Positions 35,001 through 47,100 of a DNA stretch of 64,000 nt are shown here, piece after piece. The notes beneath the pieces are model-generated. The model worked only from the letters and a program-made list of their open reading frames with translations. It searched no databases and had not been told where the DNA came from. The position numbers and the translations under genes are program-made. Position 1 is the first letter of the stretch. Every line of letters begins with the position of its first letter. Origin of the DNA: Strigops habroptila (lineage: Eukaryota; Chordata; Aves; Psittaciformes; Psittacidae); assembly GCF_004027225.2 (NCBI RefSeq), contig NC_044282.2, positions 47,522,576-47,586,575 on the forward strand, written 5' to 3'.

Positions 35001-36780
35001 GGCTAGTGTGGGGGAGCACCTTCTCTACAAACTGACTGAAGATCAGGAAGAGCTCTGATGGATAGAGCAGAACTGACAATGGCTCTTTTCTGCCGTGTTT
35101 GTGCATACTTTAGTTTCCTTCAGTTTAGGTCCTCTGTTAATAATGCTATGTGAGAAATCTATCATATATTTTCTCGTTCCTTCCCTATTTGGTTTTTTCC
35201 AATACTTGGGCAAATGCAATCACCAGCACTTCAGGAAAGCAGAACTCTTTGGAAATGATTTTGGCAATAGGTTAAAAAAGTAACTTGTAATGCTTGCTGT
35301 TAATATTTTGATGGACAGTAAAACAGGGTGATTTTTAATTTTTATACTAGTATTTTCTATACCAAATATATTTTGTATTTATTCATTTTGGTCTTGATAT
35401 ACAGGCAAATTTCTTGACCGGCATTAGTAGGGGTGTGCAGGATGAGACCCAGAGTTTTGGAAACTCCTTTTCAGTAAACCAAAACAATTGCATTCAGAGC
35501 ATTTTGTAAACATAGAATATTTGATAACTTACAGTGCTTGGGATTTTCACACTTGCAGATCCTTATCCTGCGATGGGCTGGTGCTGTTACACCCTCTTTT
35601 CACAGGTGATACTGGAGGTTTGAGATTGAAGTGTGTCATCATTTTTCAAACAAACCAAACCAGAATGACTTCCAGAAGACAAGTGGTGGAATCTTCAACA
35701 TTTTATAAATTCATACCTTTTGCAAGTGCATGCTGTTGGGATGTTGGTTGAAGTTTGACATACTGGGCATTCCTGAGTCCACGCTCCACCAGAGCAAAGT
35801 TTGGAGGAGCCACACTGCTCTGGTGGAGCTAGAAGCACAAACACTGTTTAGAAACTTTGACACTAAAAATTATGCTTTACTTTCAGTCCTACTAAACCAG
35901 CTTATCAGAATCTAGTGGAAAGTGCAAAAATGGCAAGATAACACGGGGATAATTGGCTGGGTCTCTGGGTTTTTTTATTTTTTGGAGTACAAGAGAAATA
36001 CAAAATTGAGGTTTTTTATGTATTGTGGATGCTTGTGCACCTTATAGGAAATTGTTCAAGGCTTTCATTTACCTGTATCAAAGCACCAGAGGAAGTACTA
36101 ACCGTGTCTTGACTTAAGAAACAGCCACCATGTCTATTTGATGATGCTTTTCATGTGGCCTTGTATTTCTCCACAGTACTTTGTATGAAATCACCCTTTT
36201 CTATTAAATGAGATATTCTCCCTGTTGAATGCATTTTCTTTACACCCAGTGTAAATATGGCTAAGAAGTGGAATTGCTGGCAGCAGGAGTGCTGTGTTGT
36301 AATGGCATGGTATGAGTAATAAAACGAAATGCCCGTAGCACAACTGGACTGATGGGTTTCCGTGGTGCGGAAGGACGTGCACGTGTAGTGGTGTAGCAGA
36401 GCTGATGGTAGAGCTGGTGTGCTCTGAAGCACCAGATGTTGTTTTGCTGGGAGACTGCTCACCCACTGAATGAAATATTTCTGTAGTTCTGTCCAGGCTC
36501 ATCTCCCTGCAGCCACTCCTGCACTGAAGCTTAGTTGAGTGCTAAGAGCTTTTTTCCTGGATGTGTAAAATGTGGATAACTAGGAGTGCGCTATCTCTTG
36601 CTCTGCTTTGTTCTGAAATCCCGGTCTTGTTTCCCAGCATGAGCAAAGCACAGTTCTCATCTATGTAAGTGCAGACTTGCTGATCTCAGCTAGCACTCCC
36701 CTGAAATGGGCAGAGGCCTGTTTCAGTTGAAAGCAGAATATGTTATTTTTTTATGCTTATGTCTGTAGTTTATAGAAACT

Positions 36781-36985
36781 ATAGGCTGGTTTGGGTTGGA
36801 AGCAACCTTAAAGCTCATACAGTTCCAAGCCCCCTGCTGCAGGCAGGGGCACTTCACACTGGACCAGGTTGCTCCAAGCCCTGTCCAACCTGGCCCTGAA
36901 CACTGCCAGGGATGGGGCAGCCACAGCTTCCCTGGGCAACCTGTGCCAGCGCCTCAGCACCCTCATAGTGAAGAATTACAGTTAA
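36781..36985 (-). repeat. CR1 LINE 3' end in KLF11 3'UTR
   Basis: The plus strand reads 'ataggctggtttgggttgga', 'ccaagccctgtccaacctgg' and 'tgccagcgcctcagcaccct', the reverse complement of the CR1 3' region, about 205 bp. Confidence 0.92.
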
Positions 36986-37785
36986 CAGTAGTAAGTATTC
37001 AGAGTATTGTGCTAAACATGCTGAAGGGTTTGGTGTCTGACCTTTAAAATGCCCACAGCTGTTCACTTAACACGTGCTGTACTCCCACTGACCCCAGCGT
37101 GCGTGCTGCTGAGTGCGAGTGCAAGCACGCTGTGGTTCAAACTCCTCTGCTGGTAACCTGGGTGCTTGTAGTGTTGCTGCTCTCTGTCGATTCCCAGTTT
37201 TCCAAATTCATGTGGTGAAGAAAGAGATGTTGCTGCTCATTTTCCCTCAGAAGACCCTTAGAACAAGAAGTTTGACTTTTGGATGCCATTTTGGCATGCT
37301 CATAACCAAGGGAAAAGTAGTGTGTCTCAGTCCAATGGCCAGTGTACGTAATTTTGTTTTACAGACTAACCACTTACGGTGTTCACCTGAGCAGAACAGT
37401 TTGGAAACTTGTGTCATAATTCAGTAATGCTAGCTTGTAGCATCCAGATGATGGACTGGAGAATATGGAATTTAAACCAGTGTGTCATGGATGTGTGTCA
37501 CGATGTAGAAGAGCAATGGCTCCCTCTTTGCTAGGCTTACCTCTTGCCTGCTCCTGCAAGGTCTTCGTGCCTGGGACATCTCGTGGATGTGCATGAACAG
37601 CTGAGCCATGGTGTGGCTGTGTCTGTGCTGCCCTTCTTTTTCCTTCCTGCTGCATAAGGGTTGTTCATCGACAAAGCATGGCTGGGATAGCTGCTCTTGT
37701 TGCACTTTACTGCCTGAACTCTATTGTTCAGTCTTATTTTAAAGAAATGGAATCATGGTTTTGTACTTACTTTTAACTTTTCTTA

Positions 37786-37791
37786 AATAAA
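37786..37791 (+). terminator. KLF11: Candidate distal KLF11 polyadenylation signal
   Basis: An AATAAA hexamer in a T-rich context ('cttttcttaaataaaaag'), about 2.8 kb after the stop codon. Confidence 0.5.
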
Positions 37792-37809
37792 AAGTATGCA
37801 ATGAGACTG

Positions 37810-40800
37810 GGTTTAAATCATCAAAAAATTGTGAATTTTCAGGTTTCATACACACCCATTCCAGAACTATGTAAATCCTTCTGGATTAGGTTATATATCT
37901 AAGCCAGTGGAAGACTTCGGGGCTTGCCGGTTCACTTACCTGTAAATGCAGGATGTTTTGGACGCTGTTGTAAATGGACCAGTGCTTATCCATTTATAAT
38001 TTTACACGCTTCTTGTGTATTTGGTAGAATGCCTACACCACTGCCAGGGCTTGGGGCTTTTGCATGCTCTCTGAAAACAAGCCTCTTGGGGTCCATAGCT
38101 CTGTATGGCCTCCATAGCGCTCTATGGCCTTCTAGTATGGCCCCCAGAAGCTATCAGCAAAAGGTGCTGCTCTGTTGGTGTTGCAAGCTATGCATGGCAT
38201 GACTCTGGAAATAAAGAAGAGAGAAGAATTTGATTCAAAAGATGGCTGCACTAGCCCTGGTTCTTCTCTGGTGGGGAAGAGGCTCTGGCAGGTGGGTGTC
38301 ACCTCCAGATCTTGTCTGGCAAAGAGGTGTCCAGCCATGGTGGCAGCAGCAGCTACTACACATTTTTAAGCATCTCTGCAGTTTCTTTCCCTCAGACCAG
38401 TTCCCAGACTGCAGCAATGTTTATTTCTGGCAAGGTCATGTTTTAATGGAAGAGAAGGGGAGGAGAGGGTGTAATGACACCACCTTTCACCGCAAGGTGA
38501 CAGTCTCTGTAGTCAGAGCCCTCAGAGCACAAACTGGGAGTGGTGGCTCAAGGCTTTGTCCACAGAAGAGGACATCGTTCTTCAAGTGTGTGGAAGGTTA
38601 AAAGAGAAGATCCCATGGATGGTCCTGCTCGCCCCTCAGGAGAAAGGAAGGCTTTGCTGTGGGATCGATGCTCTGCAGAGTAGCACAAGCTCTTCAGCCC
38701 CTGGGCTCTGTGGGTCTCCATAATACTTTTGTCTCCCAGGGGAAGTTGTCCTACTTCTCTATTTCTACCTTTTTCCCAGGAAGATTTTTCTGAGTCTCAT
38801 CATATCCTTAAACAATACCTGTAACTTTTTTGCCACTTTTTATATTATCTCCCTTGCTTTACATGAGACATGACAATGGATTTCATAGTTCCATGCTCAT
38901 CTTTCTGTTTTTCCTTAGAACCATGCTGTGGTCTGAGCTGTTACGTGCAGCCAGGAGCTGCAGTCAGGACACATCCTGATAAGGCTGGAGACCAGAACGG
39001 TTCACACGCAAGGAAGTCTTCCCATGTGCTGACACGCGTATTGTGTGGGCAAAAGTCCTGTCTTGAAGGACTGTTCATGAAAACTAATCATTTTCTATAG
39101 AAAAATGGATGTGCACTCAGACGTGTCCATGGGTTTAGTGCTATGTTTTGCACTTGGGCCAGCATTGCTTTCCTGTGTGTGGTTAACACAGCCAAACCTT
39201 TGGCTAGGTGGCAGCTTGCCTTGTCTTGCTCGCAAACCGATGAGCACTCATCAGCTTGCGGTTTGAATACTGGAAGTATGAAACCTTCCTGAAGCTGCAG
39301 CGCTTGCTGGGCAGAGCTGAGCCATGCTGCCGGGTGGCTGCACACCCTGTGTACTCCTGTGGCTTAGGCTACAGCTCTGGCTAACTCCCCATTTCCAGGT
39401 GTGAAAGCTGTGCTCAACATCCTGTGAATGATGAAGGTGGCACTTCATCCATCATCTCTTGTGAGCTGAATCCTGCCCCAGGGTTCTGTCTGGCTTGCGT
39501 TCATCTGCTGGGATAAATCCTCTAACTGGTTTTGAAGTTTAATCTGTGAGCCCATCTGCCTGTTTACCTTCCATTCGTGTCTGACAAGGCAGCTTGAGGC
39601 AGGCAGGTTATAGCCATGAGAAGGCAAACTTCTTCCATGCGTGCAGGAAGAGTAAATCATGACTCAAAACCTGGCATCCTATAGGCTAAGGAAAAAAGCA
39701 AGATGGTTCAGGAGGAAGCTGCAAAGCCTCAGCCACGTCTGCTCCCAGTCCATGCAGTCTGTGGAATTGCCTTCCCTGCAGGAAGTATGTTGGCACTGAG
39801 GCATTTTCTTTCCAGATTGCTTTCATCCTGTCAAATGCAGCCGCCTTTGTTTTCTGCTTCAGTTCTTCAGTGTAGGAGCAGGAAACTGGGCGACTTTTAC
39901 ATCCTGATGTGTGCAAAAGGTCATGGGCACATCTTACATGTGCAAAGAACTTGAGGACGATGGAGTATATCCTTTCCTGGGAGAGTTTCCTAGATAGGAA
40001 GAATACCTTAGGTTTAACTCCCTTGTAGTGTGTCTCGAGTTCAGAGTGATTTGTGTTGGTTATCATTGTCCAGATAAACCCACTTCACCCTATGCAAATA
40101 ATTGACATGTCCTGTATCCAGAGTACGGGAAAAAAAGCTTGTTGTGGCTGTGGCCTGTGCCAGGCAGCTGGCGCTCCACTCCCCTGCCAATTGCAGTGGG
40201 AGCTCCATCACACTGCTTGTGTGGCGCAGCTCCAGCGCTGCACCTCGTCCAGGGCGCTGGCTCCGTTTCAGCTTCTGTGTGTGCGAGTAGTTTGGCTGAA
40301 AGCTTGCTGGAGTTTGATCCTCCAAGAAGAGCATCCCTGGGATGGTGGGGGTGCCACCTTCCTTTCTTCTCTGTTGTGAAGAGGAGTTCTTTGTTCTCTA
40401 TTCTCCTACTATTGTGAAGGTGAGCAGATGACAGCAGTGCTGGACATGATGCATCAGGGAACTACTGGTTGCTCAGCACTCGGCAATGGGATGCTGGCAG
40501 ATACATGTGTAATGGGGCCATCCTCACATATATTGGCCAAAAGGACCGGCATTCAGGGTCCCAGAGACAGAGATGGGCTGTAAATACCACCTATCCTGGG
40601 GATCTGTGGTTATGGTGACTGGCTGCTCTTCGTTCTTTCCAGCCATCTCACCCAAGCATGGAGAGTCACAGCTTTGTTTTCCCCACTTAAGTCTACCTAC
40701 AGCTCCAGGTAAAACACAACTTACTCCCTAAAACAGCTCCATCATTGATCCGTTTCCTTAGCTGTTCTTTGGGAAAGAGTTCTGCCCATTTACTGGGCTA

Positions 40801-42251
40801 GTGAAAAGGCAGAGCTCTGCAAAAAGCAGCAGCAACCACTGCAGTGCTGTCAGAAAGGCATCTACAAAGGGAAAAAAAGGATCCAAAGCATTTGTTTGCA
40901 CATGAAAACCCCAGATTTCAGTGGAATCAAGAGTCTCGGTAAGTGTGCGAACTGGTTCATTGGTTTTGTTTTTTAAGATCACCTAATTTAAGAGATACGT
41001 CTTCGATGCTTTCACCACCAGAACCTTTCAGCTGGCATCTTGTTGCATGGCCAGGTAAGAAACCTCTTGAACTTGTTGGAAGTCACTAAGCTCAAGTGGC
41101 AGTCTTATGCACTAAAGAGTCATTTTTCATGATTAGCTGAAAAAATGACCCTCTTCAGTCCTCGCAGCAACTGTGGTTTTTTCTCACTTAAAAAGTAATA
41201 GTGTGTAGCATTTGTCTTTGTTAGATGAATGATGTAGTAATTTGCTTAATATGCATGGCCTTTTGCTGCTTTATTAATGGGGATTAATAGCATTAGCTTA
41301 AAACTTGTGGTCAGCTACCCTGTCTTATGCTGCATGTTCTGGATAGGAGAGTAGTTTCTAAAATGATGAATGGGAAACTCCAGAACCTTACTTAACTCCA
41401 GCAAAACTGTTTTAGAGGCAGGAAATACTGGCAAGCCAAATACTGCCTTTTGTCTGGCAAGTGGTTGTGATTTGACGATGGTTATAGAGGAATACAATGA
41501 AAAGAAAACAAACTTTCCAATAATTCAGCTGGTGGGATATCAGCATTCACTGCCCAAGATGTGGCAAAGTGATCTCCATAGTGCAAATGTCCTTCAGTTC
41601 AAAAAGTTTCTGTTGAAATTAGTTGTGGTACTTCTTTGATATGATTATTTACTTGTAAATGATGCAGTGTCTTATTTTCCCTGAACAAAGGATGGATTAG
41701 AAGTAGAGTTACACTGACACCAGGTAGTTAAACTGTGTGATGGTGCCTTCCTAGGCGTCATTTCACGGCACAGAGAAAGCCTGCAAGGCCGTGGCACAGT
41801 TTGAGGCCTCTCCTTGCATCCCAAAACTTCCTTCTCCCACTTTTTCCCTGGTGCAGTGACTGTCCCAGCTGCATCACTCCCTTGTGGACCTTCCTATGCT
41901 CCTGCAGCTCTTCCTGTTCTCTTGGTGATGCTGAAAAAGTTACTTGTGAAACCCACTGCACCTTTATTCCGGGTGCAGAAATGTGCCTATCCCTGTGCTA
42001 TTCGATAAGCTAATTTTGTGAAGAAGCTTAGTCGTTTGCTGTGTTCAGCCCAGAGAGATTTCTTGCAACCTAACAATAATATGTTCAGTTTAGATAGTTT
42101 TTTGGTTTTTTTTTAATTAGTCACTGCCAAAAACTAAAGTGCTATTATTCAAAACTGGATTTTCTTCAGGAGGGCTGGAGAAACCTTTTTCCAGAGGTCC
42201 CATCCAACTTCCCCAAGCTCAAGGACATCTGCTCTCTACTCTGGCTACTTC
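37810..42251. other. Sequence between convergent KLF11 and CYS1
   Basis: I see no recognisable gene or intact repeat. A short palindromic cluster of 'ctatggcc'/'ccatag' phrases lies near 38090-38145. Part of this region may be a long CYS1 3'UTR on the minus strand, which I cannot decide from sequence. Confidence 0.5.
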
Positions 42252-42515
42252 AGAATCATAGATGGTTTGGGTTGGAAGGGACCTTAAAGATTCTAATCCC
42301 CCTGCCATGGGCAGGGACAGCTTCCACTAGACCAGGTTGCTCCAAGCCCCGTCCAACCTGGCCTTGAGCACTGCCAGGGATGGGGCAGCCACAACTTCTC
42401 TGGGCAACCTGTGCCAGCGCCTCAGCACCCTCACAATGAAGCATTTATTCTTTACGTCCAACCTAAACCTATCCTCTTTCAGTTTAAAACCATTACTCCT
42501 TGTCCTGTCATGGCT
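42252..42515 (-). repeat. CR1 LINE 3' end
   Basis: The plus strand begins 'cagaatcatagatggtttgg' and runs through 'ccgtccaacctggccttgag', 'cacaatgaagcatttattct' and 'gtccaacctaaacctatcct', about 260 bp of CR1 in reverse orientation. Confidence 0.93.
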
Positions 42516-44091
42516 GGCATGCTGGGAGCGCTTGTCTCCAGGCTTGTGTAGCCTTGCAGGAAGTTGGCTCCCTCTCTGCTGCCCACCTCCACTGGCTGCC
42601 TGGCAGCTCCTAAGCTCTCAGGCAGAGCACAGTGGCCAGACTTGCTGAAGGCTGCTGCAGGAAAGACACCAGGAGCATAAATATGTGTGCCAGGGGTGTG
42701 ATCTAGGGTCTGCCTCATGTCGTCCCTCCTGCCATCCTCCAAGAGTGTTTTGCTTAGTCTCTGCAGGCACCGTAAGATGATTCACTACATAAGCTATAAC
42801 GGCCTTTTTCAAAACAACATTTGATGCCTTCACTGAGGACTACATGAGCACAGATGCATTTATTTCTGTTTCAGATACCAGGAATTACAAAGAAATTAAA
42901 ATACAGCATCTTAAGATGTGTCCTGCTGTTTCTTCTTGCATTTACATGGGCTATGTGAAGATTTCATCTGACGTCTTTTATACTTCAGCTAAAGACAGAA
43001 ATAAGGTATTTTTCTACTTCTGGCAATAAGCAACTACTCATAATATGTTAAGATGCAGGTAAAATAAAAGCAGAAACCCTCAAATACCAGGCTTCCCTGT
43101 CTGGAAGCACTGAAAACATGTCTTCCTTTGTAGAGCTGACTTTCTGGTTTACTTTGCAGTCAGCTAATGCTAAAATGTAGTGATTATAATTCTAGGCTAC
43201 CTACCAAGGACAAGAAATACACGGGAAGGCCAGGAGCGGTAATTCTGAGAACTCATCACAGCTTCTCTGCTATGGCATACAAGTCCCTCTTGAAATGGAT
43301 GATCACTGGCTGCAGCAGGCAGCACTGGTGATGTGCCTCCTGCTTTTGCTAGAGGATCCACACCAAGGAGACCCAGGTAGGACACTGGTGCTGGGATCCC
43401 ACCCCAAAGGGACTGTACAGATCCTATGCTCCTTGGTAGCTGCCAGGAGCCTTGTTTGCCCATGTTGTGGGATTTGAACTCTGCAATTACACTGCCTATG
43501 TACTGGATGGTGGGCTCACTCCCCTTTTCATCTTGCATCCCATACTGGGGACCACATTCAAAGAGACAGCGTCAAATTCAGACGTGGACTTGATGCTTGC
43601 ACATTGCAAGGAGTAAATTTGGCCTGTGGTAAGTGGTAAGAACACGAATTTCATGCAACACCCCCTTAAGTGAGATCTGAATCGAATTATATTGCTGCAT
43701 TTTGTTTCTGCTAAGACAAAACAAGATTTTCCTTCAGAGCACCATGCCTCAACACTACTAGTATGACACTTTAATTCTAGTACATCTTCACTTGTAAATA
43801 CTGTTTAGAAATGAGCTTCTAGATATTGATTCACAGATGAATTGGTCCCTCTTCCAGGAGCACCACTCAGAAACCAGCAGTTGGTGGTTGACGCTCTCAC
43901 GCAGAGTTGGTCAGGAGGACCTTCTCCCCGTGCTTCCCAAGCAGCCGCGCTACCTCTCACACGCCGCCTCTCCTCACCACCCACCTCTCCTGTGCCATCT
44001 CACTGTGCGAGGGGTTGTTTTGTCAGTAGCAGTTTTGCTCCAGCTGGGCTTCCAGGAACATGCGTGAAGTTCTCGCGGCATGGGGCTGGGT
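42516..44091 (-). other. CYS1: Downstream of CYS1: probable 3'UTR
   Basis: This follows the CYS1 stop codon on the minus strand. Candidate polyadenylation signals on the minus strand are ATTAAA (plus TTTAAT at 43770-43775) and AATAAA (plus TTTATT near 42859-42864). No other gene is recognised. The extent is inferred. Confidence 0.45.
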
Positions 44092-44197
44092 TCAGCGGCA
44101 GTACTCCCGCTCGATGCTTGCCATGAGCTCCTCCTCCGAGTAATCATAGGATATTGTGGACGGTCCTGCTGGCTTCTTGCTGTTCCCTTGCGCGCAC
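44092..44197 (-). CDS. CYS1: CYS1 exon 3 (C-terminus)
   Basis: On the minus strand, acceptor ttccctggcag is followed by one base that completes Gln, then [34 protein letters not shown] and tga (plus-strand 44092-44094). The last 19 residues are nearly invariant in cystins and identify the gene. Confidence 0.96.
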
Positions 44198-47100
44198 CTG
44201 CCAGGGAAGGGAATGAGTTACTGGTGTTATGAGAGAGGAGCAAGCTCTGAAGATACAAGATGACCATGACTTCATTTTTTTTTTGTGAATGGAAAGATCA
44301 AGCTGCACGTGGCTTGCTGAGACACGGATACCCTGTCACGTCTAGTTCCCATACCCAAAGGCACACCGCTCGCTGACATTTGCTATCACTTGGCATCTAT
44401 TTCAGTCTGCGAGTTCATTACAGCACAGTGCCTACAAGCCTCCAGATCGAACGCCCAGAACCTTTTGGTGGGTTAGATCAGAGGCCCAGCTAAAGGACTG
44501 TATAACCTTTGTGCTAATTACTAATTTAAGGTTTGGTGCAGAAAGGGTTGGGTTTTGGTTTTTTTTTTTGTATTTGTAAGGGATTTGAGTTTCAACCAAA
44601 ATATGAGTGCAGCCACCTCAAAGTGCTCTTATGGCTGTTAATTATTTTCACATTAGCACAACTCTCACATGGTAGGGAAATGATGTACAATTCAAAGGGA
44701 ACTGGTATGGGTTTTATTGGTGTTATCGGAGGTGGGTTATGTTGGGTACAAGGGAAATCTGTCCCTACCTCCATGAGGGAGAAGAGTGAAAACAGTGAAA
44801 AGTCTTCTGCAAACTTTGACCACTGCAGCTCACGCTATCAAATAAGTCTGCTTGATCTTGCCCTCCAGGACTCAAGAGAGGAGACAGAGCTGACAGGTGA
44901 GTGCTCCCCCTTGACCTTGTAGAGAACTGGGACGTGAGCAAACTGTGCTGTCAGGCTAGGCATCTCTGGAAGCCGGGGCACGTGGCTCCATGAAATGGGG
45001 GTCATGCTGAGGTGTGGAGCTAAATGGAGACTTGAATTGGTAAACCCAAACAGTAAAATGCTCTGCCAAGCCATGTCACCTGAGATTGGTGGGCTTACTT
45101 TGTGACCATCCACTGGTGGGAGACAAATAAGCAAGAAAGCAGTGGTTTTGTATGGAGGTTGGTTGATTGCCAAAAAGGAGAGATTTCCATATCCAATAGC
45201 ATGGCTCCAAATCTGTCCCACACTCATTATGTGGCATCTATTGACTTACCATTTCTCTAAGGATGAGATCTGTCTCACCCTTAGGATGAATTTGGTCATT
45301 AGCATACTTCAGTGAAAAAAAATGAGGACCTGTTTATTAGATGAAATCACAGGAGCTGCCCCAAAGCAGGTAAGTGAATGTAGAATCAGAATTGAAGAAC
45401 TCTGAAATGCTTTTCAAAGGAAACTCTGTCATTCAGAGGAGGAGCTTTCATAAACCGCTCTCCTCTGGCGAGGGAGCATCCGCAATGTTCCTCAAAGAGA
45501 CAGCAGCCTGTCTCCTGCTGCTATCACTGTGGAGCAAGTGGCAGCAATGCAACCCTTCCTCTGCTCTTATCTGTTGAGGTCAGAAAGGCTTCTGCCCAGC
45601 CGTGCTGCTCTGACCTAGCTGTGTTAATGCCATACCCCTGCGTGTCAGAAATAGTTGGATATTTTCCTGGAGCCACCTGATGACCAGCTGGCATGAGAGC
45701 TGGGTCATGTGGGTGTCCTACTCCTCTGCACCGTGCCCTTGATGGCAAGTTCAACTGGCAGCGAGTAGGGTTTAGCAAGTGGACTCTTCTGCTTATTCCT
45801 TTTATTCATTTTCCTTCTCACAGCTGCAGACAATCTGCTTTCCACTGCAGTAAAAGAGAGCTGGGAAGAAAGCTACAAGTCCAAGAGCGTGAACCGAACA
45901 CCAGCAGCTACAAAGCAAGAATTAGGGAAAGGAAATGCAGAAATCTGACTTCAACATGTGATTTACTGATTTAAACTCCACACTGTGACAGTCCCTGAAC
46001 TACTTTTATATTATGTGATGAATTAGAGGCAGAGCTCTTGGCAGCTTGCTTGCAGGCCCACAGAAGGGTCATTGTTTCTCTTGGCAGTTACATATTTTCC
46101 CACTGTTAATTATCCTTGATGCTTTGGCTTGCATGGTGACCTCCAGGCACAGGAGAAAATCTCCAGGTAAAACTGGAGCTCATTGAAACACAGATGTGCT
46201 TTTAAAAAGACAAAAGCAAAGCCCACCTACCATGCACATCCCAGAACTGAAAGTAATAGAGAGGGCTGTGAGCACAGGAAAAGCAAGTTGTTGCTCATGT
46301 TCTTTCTATTTTTATGGCAAAGTTCTGTATCATTTAATACGGAAAAACTGAAATAAATTAAACAATGAGAGGTTCAATCTGGAAAAAAGGAGAAACTTCT
46401 GCACCCTGAGGACAGCAAGCAGAGGAACAGGCTGTGGTTACACAGGCTCCATCCTTGGAGCCTTTCAAGACCTGATGGGACAAAGCCTGGAGCATTCTGC
46501 TTTGACCTCACAGCTGATCCAGCCTGGAGCAGGAGACTGGACTGGAGACCTCGTGATGCCCTCCTGACCCGAAAGGCACGTTGGTGCAGCTGTTTCTGCT
46601 GGTCCTGGAATTACGTGAGAGGCTGTGGCAGGGAAATCCTGAGCGCAGGATGTGGTCAGGACAGGAGCGGGTGCACCACAAGCCTGCTCCTGCCCTCCTC
46701 GAGCGGCTCCAGCAGGAGGGGCTGCCCCTTGCTGCTCCATCAACACACAGCTGGGGCTGCAGGTCAGGGCTTGCGGTCACGGTGAATCCAGCTGAGGGCT
46801 GTTAGACTTTCCGATTCGGAATGTAACAGGTCAGTACATTGAGGGGAAAAACTGTCAAACCCCGGATGTTCTGGGGAAAGAGAGGAACTTGGGAAGGAGC
46901 AAAGCTGAGAAAGAGCTAGCTGAAAAGCATACAGGAGGGGAATCTGCAACATGATAGGTCAGCAAATAAATATTAAAAAGGCCAATGCAGCTCCATCAAG
47001 ATTACTGTGCAGGCTTCTGGGTATCTCATTACTAAAAAGTTAACAACTTGGAGGGAATTTAGAAAGAAGCAATAAAAGTGATTTAAGAATTTAAGGAAGA

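Larger units (their letters stand above)
35001..37791 (+). other. KLF11: KLF11 3'UTR (probable extent)
   Basis: AT-rich sequence after the stop. AATAAA signals are at 36318-36323 and 37786-37791; the second follows a T-rich stretch and is a good distal end. A CR1 fragment (36781-36985) lies between them, so the long form of the 3'UTR would include it. Which site is used cannot be told from sequence. Confidence 0.6.

Noticed and set aside
44830-44900. An exon-like plus-strand segment with acceptor ttgccctccag and donor gtgagt
   Set aside because: The 29-nt segment has no partner exons and no recognised protein. It lies antisense in CYS1 intron 2.
46222-46240. A 16-nt micro-exon candidate on the minus strand with a strong pyrimidine tract and gtaggt donor
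   Set aside because: Its length would break the CYS1 frame between exons 2 and 3, and the three-exon model is already in phase.
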